A DNA stretch of 20,782 bases, taken from a virus. Under the pieces are notes generated by a model. The model worked only from the letters and a program-made list of their open reading frames with translations. It had not been told where the DNA came from and searched no databases. Position numbers and translations under genes: made by a program. Positions 5,847-12,013 of this stretch are shown in pieces; within the stretch, counting starts at the first letter, position 1; every line of letters starts with the position of its first letter. The DNA lies in IMG/VR virus record IMGVR_UViG_3300035698_009331, positions 1 through 20,782 of that record; one strand, given 5' to 3'.

Positions 5847-6482
5847 CTAAAATAACTGTCCCTGCGCCTTGTGATTTTCAAATCGCTCGCACCCCGCTTT
5901 GAAATAGTCCTCGTCAAGCTCGTATAGGTCAAGGTCAAACTTCATGTTCCAACAGGCGATAGCAATCGACATTGAACCTCCGTGTGTATCAAGGATCTTG
6001 TCGCCTTCCTTGGCGTAGTTCTTTAAAAGCCATTTGTAGAGGCACACCAGTTTCTGTGTCGGATGAATCGTCCCGCCCTCTCTCACAAGCTCTAGCGGGT
6101 TCTTTGTGTATTCTCTTAGTGCCCTATTAAACGAGGAAAATGCAAGTTCAGCATCCGAAGAAGAAAATTTCCCCCTGTCTTTTCTCCACACAATCCAGCC
6201 CATTGATGGCGGTAGATACTTCGCAAAGTAATTTGCACCCCATATTATTTGATTTTTAGACACTCTGAAAAGCTGTTCAAAGTATTCTGCAGCCGGAATA
6301 CACGAGTCCCACCCCTTCCACTCATGGGCCTTTCTTCCACCGTGCGCCCCGCTTGTTTGATTCGCACCGTCATACCCGATCCCATAAGGAGGATCGACAA
6401 TAGCCAGATCGAATTGGTTGTCCTCCATTTCGCGCAGGGCATCCATGCAGTCCATGTTGAAAAGTTTAATCTCTGATCTCAT
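5847..6482 (-). CDS. DNA adenine methyltransferase (N6/N4, DPPY type)
   Basis: The 211-residue enzyme would transfer a methyl group from S-adenosylmethionine to an exocyclic amino group of DNA. It has the catalytic DPPY (30-33), the family peptide IHPTQK (139-144), and a SAM-binding motif LDTHGGSMSIAIA (164-176) followed by an acidic strand LYELDEDYF (186-194). The catalytic motif comes before the SAM motif, as in the beta-class layout. The usual DPFxGSGT is changed to DTHGGSMS, as in several phage members of PF01555. It is short, with a small target-recognition part (about 95-135). It ends in AQGQLF. No restriction partner is nearby, so it is probably an orphan protective enzyme. Confidence 0.93.
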   Translation of the reverse strand: MRSEIKLFNMDCMDALREMEDNQFDLAIVDPPYGIGYDGANQTSGAHGGRKAHEWKGWDSCIPAAEYFEQLFRVSKNQIIWGANYFAKYLPPSMGWIVWRKDRGKFSSSDAELAFSSFNRALREYTKNPLELVREGGTIHPTQKLVCLYKWLLKNYAKEGDKILDTHGGSMSIAIACWNMKFDLDLYELDEDYFKAGCERFENHKAQGQLF

Positions 6483-6491
6483 AATTTACCT

Positions 6492-6557
6492 TTAAAAAAA
6501 GCCTAACAAGTCGCCTGAGCCTATCAAAAACTCGCCGCCATTTTTTTGTTTTCCCAT
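6492..6557 (-). CDS. Micro-ORF, 21 aa
   Basis: A very good ribosome-binding site, AAAGGAGATGAC, precedes the ATG at 6557. The 21-residue peptide (MGKQKNGGEF, then LIGSGDLLGFF) is not in overlap with any other gene and fills the gap between the methyltransferase and the 139-aa gene. The hydrophobic end DLLGFF could be a docking peptide; alternatively the ORF may serve only to couple translation. Its reality rests on the ribosome-binding site. Confidence 0.5.
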   Translation of the reverse strand: MGKQKNGGEFLIGSGDLLGFF

Positions 6558-6567
6558 GTCATCTCCT

Positions 6568-6987
6568 TTATCCAAAAACCCGAGCTAGTATCTCATTTCC
6601 GCATTTTGTGTTAATCCAAGGTCTGGCTTTTTGTTCAGCCGTGATGGATTCGCCTATGTCGCTTCGTGACGCGCCATTGACAACTTTTTGTTTTAAAACT
6701 GATACAATGCCGTCAATGATCTTTTGGCGGTCTACTGAGTTGGTTTCATTGCGTTTGATGCGCCTATATATTTTAAGCCATTTTTGCAGGTCCCGAACCG
6801 TTACCCGCCATTCCTCAGGTTTCATGGTTTCATTTGCCGCCATTTTGATAGATGAAATTAATTCGAGCGCACTAGGTTTCGATCCCATTAGAAAATATTC
6901 CCAAACCTCAACCTGTCGCGGTGATAGCTGATTCCCGTAAAACGCCTCTAAAACGTCTGGCCATGCGATTGCTATTTTATCTTGCAT
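6568..6987 (-). CDS. Hypothetical protein next to DUF1376 gene, 139 aa
   Basis: A soluble helical protein. Residues 9-33 (WPDVLEAFYGNQLSPRQVEVWEYF) resemble the start of helicase-loader/inhibitor-type phage proteins, with an Ala-Trp-Pro helix and a following VxVW helix; the rest is helical and basic (KWLKIYRRIKRNE) and ends with a Lys/Arg-containing tail. Its ATG overlaps the 3' end of the DUF1376 gene by 16 nt. In many phages a DUF1376 or replication-initiator gene is followed by a helicase or loader, so a replication role is plausible but not shown. No Walker motif is present. Confidence 0.75.
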   Translation of the reverse strand: MQDKIAIAWPDVLEAFYGNQLSPRQVEVWEYFLMGSKPSALELISSIKMAANETMKPEEWRVTVRDLQKWLKIYRRIKRNETNSVDRQKIIDGIVSVLKQKVVNGASRSDIGESITAEQKARPWINTKCGNEILARVFG

Positions 6988-7775
6988 TCATATTCTCCTT
7001 TAGATTTTGCAGAGTACGTTTTACCTTTTTGAATTTCTCTTGAAAACCATGATCCGAGAAAACGAGTCATTCCAGCCGCTGTTTTACGTTTCTGCGGATT
7101 GTCTAAAAGCCACTGCCGAGCTACTTTGCATTGAGCCAAAACGTTGATTGTGTCAAACGTCTCTTTCCACTCGTTAAGTTTTGTCTGGGTGAGATTCCAT
7201 TCTCTAACCTTCCCCGTACATCCAAAAGTTAAAATTGAGGGCTCCGGCGCGGAGTCGGTATCCGGCTCTGCGCAAATAGTATTAGTTGACTTTGAAGGTG
7301 TAGTTAATGGTGAAGGTGAAGGTGAAGGTGAAGGGCATTGCTTAGGCATTGCTTGTGGCATTGCTTGTGGCATTGCTTGTGGCATTGCTTGTGGTATGCC
7401 TGAAGCATTGCCTGTTGCATTCCAACGAGCATCCGCACCCTTTTTTCCTCGCTCGGACTGGCGTTTCTTTTTAGCCCTAGCAGATTCAAGCTCTCTGTTA
7501 ATCCTAGAGTGGAATATCTTACCGTCCTTTTGTTTAAAATAGGCCAAGATTGTGTCTGAAGATACGGCCCAAGCGTCTTCACTCATGCCAGTAAATCTGC
7601 AAATTACAGAAGCTTTATTCGGTATATATCCATATTGCCAACAAGCAAAAAGCATCAACAGGTATGCGCCATGCTCCTCTGTTGTGAGAAACATTGTGTC
7701 CTTAAGATAATCACCGATGTAGATCGGCATGAATATATCAACCTTATCTGTTTCAGTTGATGTCTTGCCGCTCAT
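6972..7775 (-). CDS. DUF1376-domain protein, putative replication initiator
   Basis: Residues 14-100 match the DUF1376 pattern (FMPIYIGDYLKDTMFLTTEE, then HGAYLLMLFACWQYGYIP), a winged-helix-like domain found at the N-terminus of phage replication proteins. It is followed by a basic helix (RAKKKRQSERGKKGADARW), then a low-complexity linker with four PQAM repeats and a Ser-Pro run (about 126-155), then a C-terminal domain containing KVREWNLTQTKLNEWKETF and MTRFLGSWF, typical of the DNA-binding C-terminal part in such proteins. It lies in an operon with the 139-aa gene. The linker is encoded by tandem repeats and is likely to vary in length between relatives. Confidence 0.85.
   Translation of the reverse strand: MSGKTSTETDKVDIFMPIYIGDYLKDTMFLTTEEHGAYLLMLFACWQYGYIPNKASVICRFTGMSEDAWAVSSDTILAYFKQKDGKIFHSRINRELESARAKKKRQSERGKKGADARWNATGNASGIPQAMPQAMPQAMPQAMPKQCPSPSPSPSPLTTPSKSTNTICAEPDTDSAPEPSILTFGCTGKVREWNLTQTKLNEWKETFDTINVLAQCKVARQWLLDNPQKRKTAAGMTRFLGSWFSREIQKGKTYSAKSKGEYECKIK
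7309..7392 (-). repeat. Coding tandem repeats: 6-mer x4 and 12-mer x4
   Basis: On the plus strand GGTGAA is repeated four times (7309-7332) and GGCATTGCTTGT four times exactly (7345-7392), with an 11-nt degenerate copy GGCATTGCTTA (7334-7344) between them. They encode the Ser-Pro and Pro-Gln-Ala-Met runs in the DUF1376 protein. The 11-nt copy moves the phase, changing QAM to KQC. Confidence 0.9.
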
Positions 7776-7956
7776 TGATTAATTTCCCTTGGTTGCCTTG
7801 TTTGATATCGTCAGACATTAACCAAAACCATCGCTTAACGGTTCTGGACTGAGACGGTGAAATTGAAACCCCAAGATCGGCCAAACATCGGGCTACGTGT
7901 CTTGAGGTAATTTTATCTATTTTCAGATTGTCCATAATTTCCTTGTTTAATTCCAT
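7753..7956 (-). CDS. Hypothetical HTH-like protein, 67 aa
   Basis: A 67-residue basic protein with the pattern KITSRHVARCLADLGVSISPSQSRTVKRWFWL, which reads like a helix-turn-helix: a helix, a turn at LGVSIS and a second helix beginning SQSRTV. That makes DNA binding possible. Its 3' end overlaps the DUF1376 gene by 23 nt, suggesting coupling and a related replication or regulatory task. The ribosome-binding site is weak (GGTG), so the start is moderately certain. Confidence 0.65.
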   Translation of the reverse strand: MELNKEIMDNLKIDKITSRHVARCLADLGVSISPSQSRTVKRWFWLMSDDIKQGNQGKLINERQDIN

Positions 7957-7990
7957 GTATTAAATCACACCAGCCCAACATCGTCAAGCT

Positions 7991-8290
7991 TTATTTTGCT
8001 GTTTCTGCTAGTGCTTTTTCGATATCATCCATCACGTTTTTAAGCCAAATCTGGCCCAGTGTACAATTACATCGCAGGTCGCGTCTCGCCCTTTCGAGCG
8101 CACCTCTCAGCCGCTCGATCTCCTCTTGCTGGAAATTTAACTCTACCATCATTCGATATGTTTCATGAGGAGTCCAGTCTACATCACATCCGCACTCTCC
8201 ACTATTCCACGCCCCACACCGACAACCTGCACCGTCACATGTTTTTTCCCAATTTTCTGGCACGTTATATTTTTGTCTTCTCTCGTTCAT
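7991..8290 (-). CDS. Cys-rich coiled-coil protein, 99 aa
   Basis: I start the gene at 8290 (MNERRQKYNVPENW) because AAGGAGATTTGAT is directly upstream; the longer frame from 8323 lacks this. Residues 17-36 hold five Cys (CDGAGCRCGAWNSGECGC), a metal- or disulfide-like cluster, followed by a helix-rich coiled coil (LNFQQEEIERLRGALERARR) and another Cys pair (CNC). The start lies 1 nt after the stop of the upstream gene, so translation is coupled. Similar Cys-cluster plus coiled-coil small proteins occur in phages without known function. Confidence 0.7.
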   Translation of the reverse strand: MNERRQKYNVPENWEKTCDGAGCRCGAWNSGECGCDVDWTPHETYRMMVELNFQQEEIERLRGALERARRDLRCNCTLGQIWLKNVMDDIEKALAETAK

Positions 8291-8291
8291 A

Positions 8292-8594
8292 TCAAATCTC
8301 CTTCGTTTCGTCACTCGGATCATACGCTAAAAACTCTTCTGTTGCGCACAAATCATCTATCTCTTTGCTAAATTCGTCTTCTTTGTATCCCGCACATTTC
8401 GCACAACAATACATTTCACTAAATCCATATGCGATGGCATGTGAACAATAGCCGCGCTCCATTGTAATAGGTTCCCCACACTTTTCACATGTTGCCCCGC
8501 GCTCAATGGCAATCTCAACGACACAAAGCTGTTCATTAAACGGTGACTCATGGTCATAAAACCAACTTTTAATTAGTACTTGGTAAATGCTCAT
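8292..8594 (-). CDS. Zinc-ribbon-like protein, 100 aa
   Basis: AAAGGATGAG precedes the ATG at 8594. The protein has Cys36-x2-Cys39 (CEKCG), a linker with His52, and Cys64-x2-Cys67 (CAKC), the two knuckles of a zinc ribbon, between a short N-terminal strand region and an acidic C-terminus (DPSDETKEI). Small ribbon proteins commonly contact nucleic acid or RNA polymerase; the partner here is unknown. The stop is 1 nt from the next start. Confidence 0.78.
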   Translation of the reverse strand: MSIYQVLIKSWFYDHESPFNEQLCVVEIAIERGATCEKCGEPITMERGYCSHAIAYGFSEMYCCAKCAGYKEDEFSKEIDDLCATEEFLAYDPSDETKEI

Positions 8595-8607
8595 ATCTCA
8601 TCCTTTA

Positions 8608-8775
8608 TTACATTACCCACCCTTTATACCGCCTGTACTCATCTGGTGGCTCTTCGTGTAGCCTTAACAGCCTCTTTGATAAGTGTCTGTTGTGCCGATG
8701 TCCAATTCTTTTACAATCCTGTTCCCATTTGCCACGGCAATAAGACGGCGTATCTATTTTTTCAGGCAGTGACAT
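8608..8775 (-). CDS. Hypothetical basic protein, 55 aa
   Basis: AAAAGGGTACAC precedes the ATG at 8775. The 55-residue product is Arg/His-rich (CKRIGHRHNRHLSKRLLRLH in the middle) with two Cys and ends PPDEYRRYKGWVM. The His/Cys content hints at a metal site, but spacing is not diagnostic. It fills an otherwise empty gap in the operon and is followed after 13 nt by the zinc-ribbon gene. No family recognised. Confidence 0.65.
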   Translation of the reverse strand: MSLPEKIDTPSYCRGKWEQDCKRIGHRHNRHLSKRLLRLHEEPPDEYRRYKGWVM

Positions 8776-8801
8776 TGTGTACCCTTTTCAAATAGTCACA
8801 A

Positions 8802-9044
8802 CTATTTCAATAGTTCCGCAATCTCATTTTTCACGGTGCGATATTCAGCCAGCCACGTTTTGAGATTTTCTGTTTCGTTTGCCTCTCTTCGTGCAATTTC
8901 TGTTACAGCCGCCGCAATATTGTTATAATACAGCGACTTGCTGACTTTTGGCTTACCGTTTTTGTCTACACCGTTGTTTTTTGTCAACACGTAGTTTTTG
9001 TCGTCGATTGATTCGATTGTATATTTTCTGATTTGCTGTTTCAT
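8802..9044 (-). CDS. Conserved small phage protein, 80 aa (DUF5405-like)
   Basis: The sequence follows a pattern I know from many small phage proteins: a beta-hairpin start (KYTIESIDDKNYVLTKNN), a Gly/Lys loop (KNGKPKVSKS), a Tyr pair (LYYNNIAAAVTEIARRE) and a C-terminal helix of Glu/Lys/Leu (LAEYRTVKNEIAELLK). These have been grouped as DUF5405 or left as hypothetical; the function is not known. The ribosome-binding site is AAAGGAACG. It lies in the middle of the leftward operon with no overlap. Confidence 0.7.
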   Translation of the reverse strand: MKQQIRKYTIESIDDKNYVLTKNNGVDKNGKPKVSKSLYYNNIAAAVTEIARREANETENLKTWLAEYRTVKNEIAELLK

Positions 9045-9084
9045 GTTTCGTTCCTTTTCTTTTGAACTGTCAAGGATTACTTGA

Positions 9085-9393
9085 CTATTGGTTTCCGTCT
9101 ACGTCGCAGTTCACATATTCAAACTGGTTTAAAATTGCGGCCTCCAGCACTTCTACCTGTGCAGTGTTTAAATCGCCGCTGTATGCCTCTACAGCAACAA
9201 ACACCTCGTCGGTGAATGATTGTATAGCTTCCGCGTTATCAAGCCCTACACCGTCAAATGCGTCATCAAATGATGTCCTGATATGCTTTTTCATCGACTC
9301 GATGTTACGATCTCCGACACGGAAGTTTCCAAGCTCGTCATAAACTCGATGGAATACACTTCCTGCTTTTCGTTGATATTCGTTTTCGTCCAT
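9085..9393 (-). CDS. Hypothetical acidic protein, 102 aa
   Basis: The start is put at 9393 (MDENEYQRKAGSVF) because AAAGGAAAA lies just upstream; the in-frame ATG at 9408 has none. The protein is acidic and helical, with DELGNFRVGDRNIESMKKHI in the first half and QSFTDEVFVAVEAYSGDLNTAQVEVLEAAI in the second, which looks like a compact all-alpha domain. No metal motif or membrane segment. Family not recognised. Confidence 0.75.
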   Translation of the reverse strand: MDENEYQRKAGSVFHRVYDELGNFRVGDRNIESMKKHIRTSFDDAFDGVGLDNAEAIQSFTDEVFVAVEAYSGDLNTAQVEVLEAAILNQFEYVNCDVDGNQ

Positions 9394-9412
9394 TTGTTTT
9401 CCTTTCATCGTT

Positions 9413-9511
9413 TCAAAACGCCCCCCGAATTACGCATCGTTGAGAGGCGCGGGTGGCTTGATTTGCAAACCGTATCCTGTTTCGCGGCGTAATGTAATCT
9501 ACTATCTCCAC
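9413..9511 (-). CDS. Possible 32-aa protein with GTG start
   Basis: Between the 84-residue frame and the 102-aa gene an open frame beginning with GTG at 9511 reads VEIVDYITPRNRIRFANQ and ends with a basic segment. The product looks protein-like, but no ribosome-binding site precedes the GTG, and a stop codon lies three codons upstream. It may be real through re-initiation, or a chance frame in a 130-nt gap. Confidence 0.3.
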   Translation of the reverse strand: MEIVDYITPRNRIRFANQATRASQRCVIRGAF

Positions 9512-9542
9512 ATTTCTAGATTATTTGGAGTTGGTGGATGTT

Positions 9543-9746
9543 TTATGCACAACAGCACCATTTCGCCATTTGCGCATCACGTTCCAAACGCTCCAATTTA
9601 CAACGAGTTATGATACTGATTTCTGTACCATCTTTAAACCCGCTGATAGTTGCCTCTTCCCCATCAACTGTTACCACCTTTCCTCTCATAATTTTAAGCT
9701 GTCGCGGCGGAATAATGTTATATTTTACTGCTGGTATTGTTTTCAT
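9543..9746 (-). CDS. Hypothetical beta-rich protein, 67 aa
   Basis: The start at 9746 (MKTIPAVKYNIIPPRQLK) has AAAGGAAATTAT upstream, whereas the frame upstream to 9797 overlaps the next gene and lacks a site. The middle reads RGKVVTVDGEEATISGFKDGTEISII, alternating strands and turns as in a small beta-barrel or SH3-like fold. The C-terminus holds three consecutive Cys (KWCCCA), which is odd for an unknown small protein. No family recognised. Confidence 0.68.
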   Translation of the reverse strand: MKTIPAVKYNIIPPRQLKIMRGKVVTVDGEEATISGFKDGTEISIITRCKLERLERDAQMAKWCCCA

Positions 9747-9771
9747 ATAATTTCCTTTCGTTGTGACTATT

Positions 9772-10023
9772 TCATCTCGTAGCATTGTATTTTGCAAGGT
9801 ATTTTACGCGCTCCTCTTCGATCATGTTTTCCGATGCGCCAGAAATTAGAGCCTTGATCTCATTTCCGTAACAAGTCACAGCCATCCAATAACTCTGACA
9901 CAGTTCCCGCCGCCTACGCACTAGCTCCTGGCGTTCGTTTGCGGCGGAAGGGTGTTTGTCCGCGTATATTGCATAACGCTCTGACGTGGTTTGTGGGGCT
10001 TTAATCATAACGTTGCTCGTCAT
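9772..10023 (-). CDS. Hypothetical helical protein, 83 aa
   Basis: Two starts are possible: ATG 10023 or ATG 10008 (MIKAPQTTSERYA), neither with a clear ribosome-binding site. The second overlaps the TAA at 10003-10001 of the frame upstream and so would be translationally coupled. The body is helical and basic-acidic (QELVRRRRELCQSYWMAVTC, then SENMIEEERVKYLAKYNA). It may bind nucleic acid through the Arg stretch. No family recognised. Confidence 0.65.
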   Translation of the reverse strand: MTSNVMIKAPQTTSERYAIYADKHPSAANERQELVRRRRELCQSYWMAVTCYGNEIKALISGASENMIEEERVKYLAKYNATR

Positions 10024-10205
10024 CGCGCATCATTTCAAATCCGCGAGTATATGATCTTCCGACAGGTTTCGTGAGTCGTTGGATTTGTTTCGTCACGCTC
10101 GTTGCATCCCTCCGTATATCGTGGAGGAGTTGCCTTTTCGTGTCCGCGCTTTGGAATTCGTGTGCATGAGCTAGGTTCGACTTTTGCTTTTTCTGCGTCT
10201 GTCAT
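10001..10205 (-). CDS. Hypothetical helical protein, start and body in different frames
   Basis: ATG 10205 has an excellent ribosome-binding site (AAGGAGATTGAT) and opens MTDAEK, then AAA GCA AAA. In that frame 56 low-hydrophobicity residues lead to TGA at 10037-10035. The +1 frame is open from 10201 to TAA at 10003-10001 and reads as a clear helical protein (KRQLLHDIRRDATSVTKQI, then GRSYTRGFEMMRDDEQRYD). A slip of AAA to AAG at 10190-10187, or loss of one A, gives one protein of about 67 residues. A GTG at 10098 with GGAGGG upstream could start the body separately. The frame-0 reading alone, 10035-10205, is the conservative alternative. The body overlaps the next ATG by 8 nt. Confidence 0.5.
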
Positions 10206-10235
10206 ATCAATCTCCTTTTCTTATCTGCCCCAAAC

Positions 10236-10403
10236 CTACGCCTGATTTTTTGGGGTGTCAAATTTAATATTTATATGCCAAAATCCCCAGCCAACACTCA
10301 TAGAGTATTCTGGAGTGTAATTATATTTAACGCAACGAAAACAATCAATTGCGATTACAGGTAGTATAAAAAACTCAACATCGTTAAATCTGCTTATCTT
10401 CAT
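10236..10403 (-). CDS. Hypothetical protein, 55 aa
   Basis: The ATG at 10403 lies within the end of the previous gene and is preceded by GGGAGGATGAAA, a strong ribosome-binding site. The product starts MKISRFNDVEFFILPVIAID, has a Cys pair (CFRC) and an aromatic second half (SVGWGFWHINIKF). The N-terminal FFILPVIAI is a short hydrophobic stretch, probably a buried strand and not a full membrane segment. It fills most of a 179-nt gap between longer genes. No family recognised. Confidence 0.75.
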   Translation of the reverse strand: MKISRFNDVEFFILPVIAIDCFRCVKYNYTPEYSMSVGWGFWHINIKFDTPKNQA

Positions 10404-10794
10404 TTTCATCCTCCCAGTTTTTAACCGTAGCCGCTTCCGTTTCTAGTCGCAACATCACGTTTCCATAGCCCATTGATTTTACGGCACATGTCGCGCTTCC
10501 AAGGCTCCGGTATAGTTTGGCGTATCGAAACTCGTCCCATCTGTGTTTAGGATCTAACAGCCGCTTATATTTGCCGTTAAACTTGATAACGTGAGGCGCA
10601 ATAACGACATTGTTTTTTTTGCGCTTTACATCGCGGAAATATTCAGTCCTTGGATTGTTCTTGCGCCAAAGTTTATCGGCCTCACTTTCAGTCTTGCGCT
10701 TTGTCATAGGGTAAACCTTAACATCCCCGCCGCACTTCGGACAGACGTTTCCCATCCGGTAAAGTATTGTCTGATTACACGACTCGCAGATCAT
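10384..10794 (-). CDS. Zinc-ribbon protein, 136 aa
   Basis: Residues 3-21 form a textbook ribbon: CESC (3-6) and CPKC (18-21). It is followed by a very basic linker (KRKTESEADKLWRKNNPR) and a region with alternating basic and aromatic residues (KYKRLLDPKHRWDEFRYAKLYRSL) that may bind nucleic acid, and an acidic tail (WEDENEDKQI). Zinc-ribbon plus basic helix suggests a nucleic-acid-binding protein. The ATG at 10794 overlaps nothing, with GGGGGCGGTAG just before it inside the upstream gene end. Confidence 0.8.
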   Translation of the reverse strand: MICESCNQTILYRMGNVCPKCGGDVKVYPMTKRKTESEADKLWRKNNPRTEYFRDVKRKKNNVVIAPHVIKFNGKYKRLLDPKHRWDEFRYAKLYRSLGSATCAVKSMGYGNVMLRLETEAATVKNWEDENEDKQI

Positions 10795-10929
10795 CTACCG
10801 CCCCCATTTCCGCATTAACCATAGGCTTTGAATTGCGAGACAGCGATACTCAAACGATGATTTCAAGTCAAATATCATCCGCCAGTACATGGCTCGTTGC
10901 GCGTCGTATAAGTTATGTTCTAGGTTCAT
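10795..10929 (-). CDS. Hypothetical protein, 44 aa
   Basis: The ATG at 10929 shares one base with the stop of the upstream gene (TAATG) and has GAGGGAGAAATT before it. The 44-residue product is rich in Trp, Arg and Met (YDAQRAMYWRMIFDLKSSF, then SLWLMRKWGR). It is too short for domain recognition; an amphipathic helix is likely. Its stop is followed directly by the next ATG. Confidence 0.68.
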   Translation of the reverse strand: MNLEHNLYDAQRAMYWRMIFDLKSSFEYRCLAIQSLWLMRKWGR

Positions 10930-11144
10930 TAAATTTCTCCCTCTATTGATTTGCTTCCACATTTTGGACAAACAGATATTTCAGACCTTTTCAGCGGGTC
11001 AGATCCGCATGCCGAGCTACGGCTTAGTTCATCCTCGAAACCGCTCCACCCGCAGTTTTGACACGTTCTCTCTTTGTTGTCGTCATCGTATTTGTCATCG
11101 CAGACCGACGCCTCCAACTGTTCTCCTGTTATCATTTCGCTCAT
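10929..11144 (-). CDS. Zinc-ribbon protein, 71 aa
   Basis: GGAGGATGATTAA precedes the ATG at 11144. The first 27 residues are acidic (DDKYDDDNKE). Cys28-x2-Cys31 (CQNCGWSGFEDEL) and Cys59-x2-Cys62 (CPKCGSKSIEGEI) form a rubredoxin-like zinc ribbon; the peptides resemble those of small ribbon proteins common in archaea and phages. Probable nucleic-acid or polymerase contact, partner unknown. It is packed against both neighbours without gap. Confidence 0.8.
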   Translation of the reverse strand: MSEMITGEQLEASVCDDKYDDDNKERTCQNCGWSGFEDELSRSSACGSDPLKRSEISVCPKCGSKSIEGEI

Positions 11145-11459
11145 TTAATCATCCTCCACTACGTTTACATTTCCCCAACACGCTACCGCCATTTGCATAG
11201 CGTCTTTTTCTGCTAGTTTTTCCGTTTTACTCCCGATCCCCTGAACTGACCTATATTCGCCGTTTTCCCACTGCGCAACAATGGTAAAGTAATTTCCAAC
11301 AAGCAAGGAGTGTATAGTCTTGATTTTAACATCCACCACCTGATTTTTCTCGGTCTCAGCGTCCCGAGCCGTCTTGATTCCCATTTCTGCGCGTTCGATT
11401 GCTTTATGCTGTGCTCGCATTTTCGATGCGGCGTTTATTCTTGCTAGTTTGTTTTTCAT
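11145..11459 (-). CDS. Hypothetical protein with dsRBD-like C-terminus, 104 aa
   Basis: AAGGAGATGGG precedes the ATG at 11459. The N-terminal 45 residues form a basic helix (MKNKLARINAASKMRAQHK, then AIERAEMGIKTARDAETEK). The C-terminal half reads HSLLVGNYFTIVAQWENG followed by VQGIGSKTEKLAEKDAMQMA, a strand-strand-strand then helix order with a GSKTEKLAEKDA segment that resembles the end of double-stranded RNA-binding domains (GxSKKxAKxxAA). This is a resemblance only, and the domain looks shortened. Confidence 0.72.
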   Translation of the reverse strand: MKNKLARINAASKMRAQHKAIERAEMGIKTARDAETEKNQVVDVKIKTIHSLLVGNYFTIVAQWENGEYRSVQGIGSKTEKLAEKDAMQMAVACWGNVNVVEDD

Positions 11460-11485
11460 CCCATCTCCTTGTTTTGTGCTTAATC

Positions 11486-11710
11486 CTATTTTAAAATCTC
11501 ATCAATCATCGCCTCGACAAGCTCCCCCGTCCTCGTGTAACAGGTCAACTTTTCTTGCGGCCTAGAGTTTAAAAGCAAATTAATTGCCTCGGTTATAACA
11601 TAAGGAAAAATTGTTGGGTCTGTTTTGTCATTTCCCCAGCCAACTTTTTCCATTCTAGCCAGCTCTTGCACAATATTACATTTATCAACATTATAATTAT
11701 CAATGGTCAT
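11486..11710 (-). CDS. Hypothetical protein, 74 aa
   Basis: I use ATG 11710 (MTIDNYNVDKCNIVQELARM); the longer frame to 11827 runs through the next gene. The start is preceded by a modest CAGAG. The body is helical (KCNIVQELARMEKVGW, then FPYVITEAINLLLNSR and GELVEAMIDEILK) and looks like a compact all-alpha domain. It lies 22 nt downstream of the zinc-ribbon gene. No family recognised. Confidence 0.68.
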   Translation of the reverse strand: MTIDNYNVDKCNIVQELARMEKVGWGNDKTDPTIFPYVITEAINLLLNSRPQEKLTCYTRTGELVEAMIDEILK

Positions 11711-11732
11711 TTTATACTCTGTGGTTTCTGTT

Positions 11733-11909
11733 TTAGCAAAATGGCTCGTCCGATTTCCACTGTTTGCCGCATGTGTGGCACTCGTGCATATATCCGCAAC
11801 GCCAATGTTGGAACGGGCGTGTTCCACAATTTGGGCATTTTGTCTTTTCTTGTGAGTGGTTTTCGGTTAATGGAACTGATGCCACGTAGTTATTTTGGAA
11901 TTCGTTCAT
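11733..11909 (-). CDS. Zinc-ribbon protein heading the leftward operon, 58 aa
   Basis: The start at 11909 (MNEFQNNYVASVPL) has a full consensus AAAGGAGGTGAG site; the frame upstream to 11978 does not. Cys25-x2-Cys28 (CPNCG) and Cys44-x2-Cys47 (CHTCG) with additional Cys38 and Cys58 make a ribbon with nearby His residues. It is the first gene of the leftward operon, next to the divergent control region with its palindrome, so it could be a regulator, but this is inference from position. Confidence 0.78.
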   Translation of the reverse strand: MNEFQNNYVASVPLTENHSQEKTKCPNCGTRPFQHWRCGYMHECHTCGKQWKSDEPFC

Positions 11910-11987
11910 CTCACCTCCTTTGGCTCTCGCCGTTGTTTTGATCTGCCACGAAATTACTCTTTTCTTGGAGGAGCGCAAGGTTTATTT

Positions 11988-12004
11988 TGATCAAATTTTG
12001 ATCA
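11988..12004. promoter_or_regulatory. Perfect 17-bp palindrome, operator-like
   Basis: TGATCAAATTTTGATCA is an exact 8+1+8 inverted repeat centred at 11996. It lies 9 nt upstream of the -35 box at 12014 and between two divergent operons, a typical place for a dimeric regulator site. Confidence 0.6.
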
Positions 12005-12013
12005 TAATAGTTG

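Noticed and set aside
7334-7392. CRISPR-like repeat array
   Set aside because: Units are contiguous 12-mers without spacers and lie in a coding linker.
7144-7542. 132-residue plus-strand frame opposite the DUF1376 gene
   Set aside because: It is the antisense image of the tandem repeats (Gly-Glu and Gly-Ile-Ala-Cys runs) and lacks a ribosome-binding site.
7304-7582. 92-residue minus-strand frame overlapping DUF1376
   Set aside because: Shadow in another frame; reads as CHKQ and LH repeats.
8059-8451. 130-residue plus-strand frame
   Set aside because: Lies opposite two well-supported minus-strand genes with ribosome-binding sites and coupled starts.
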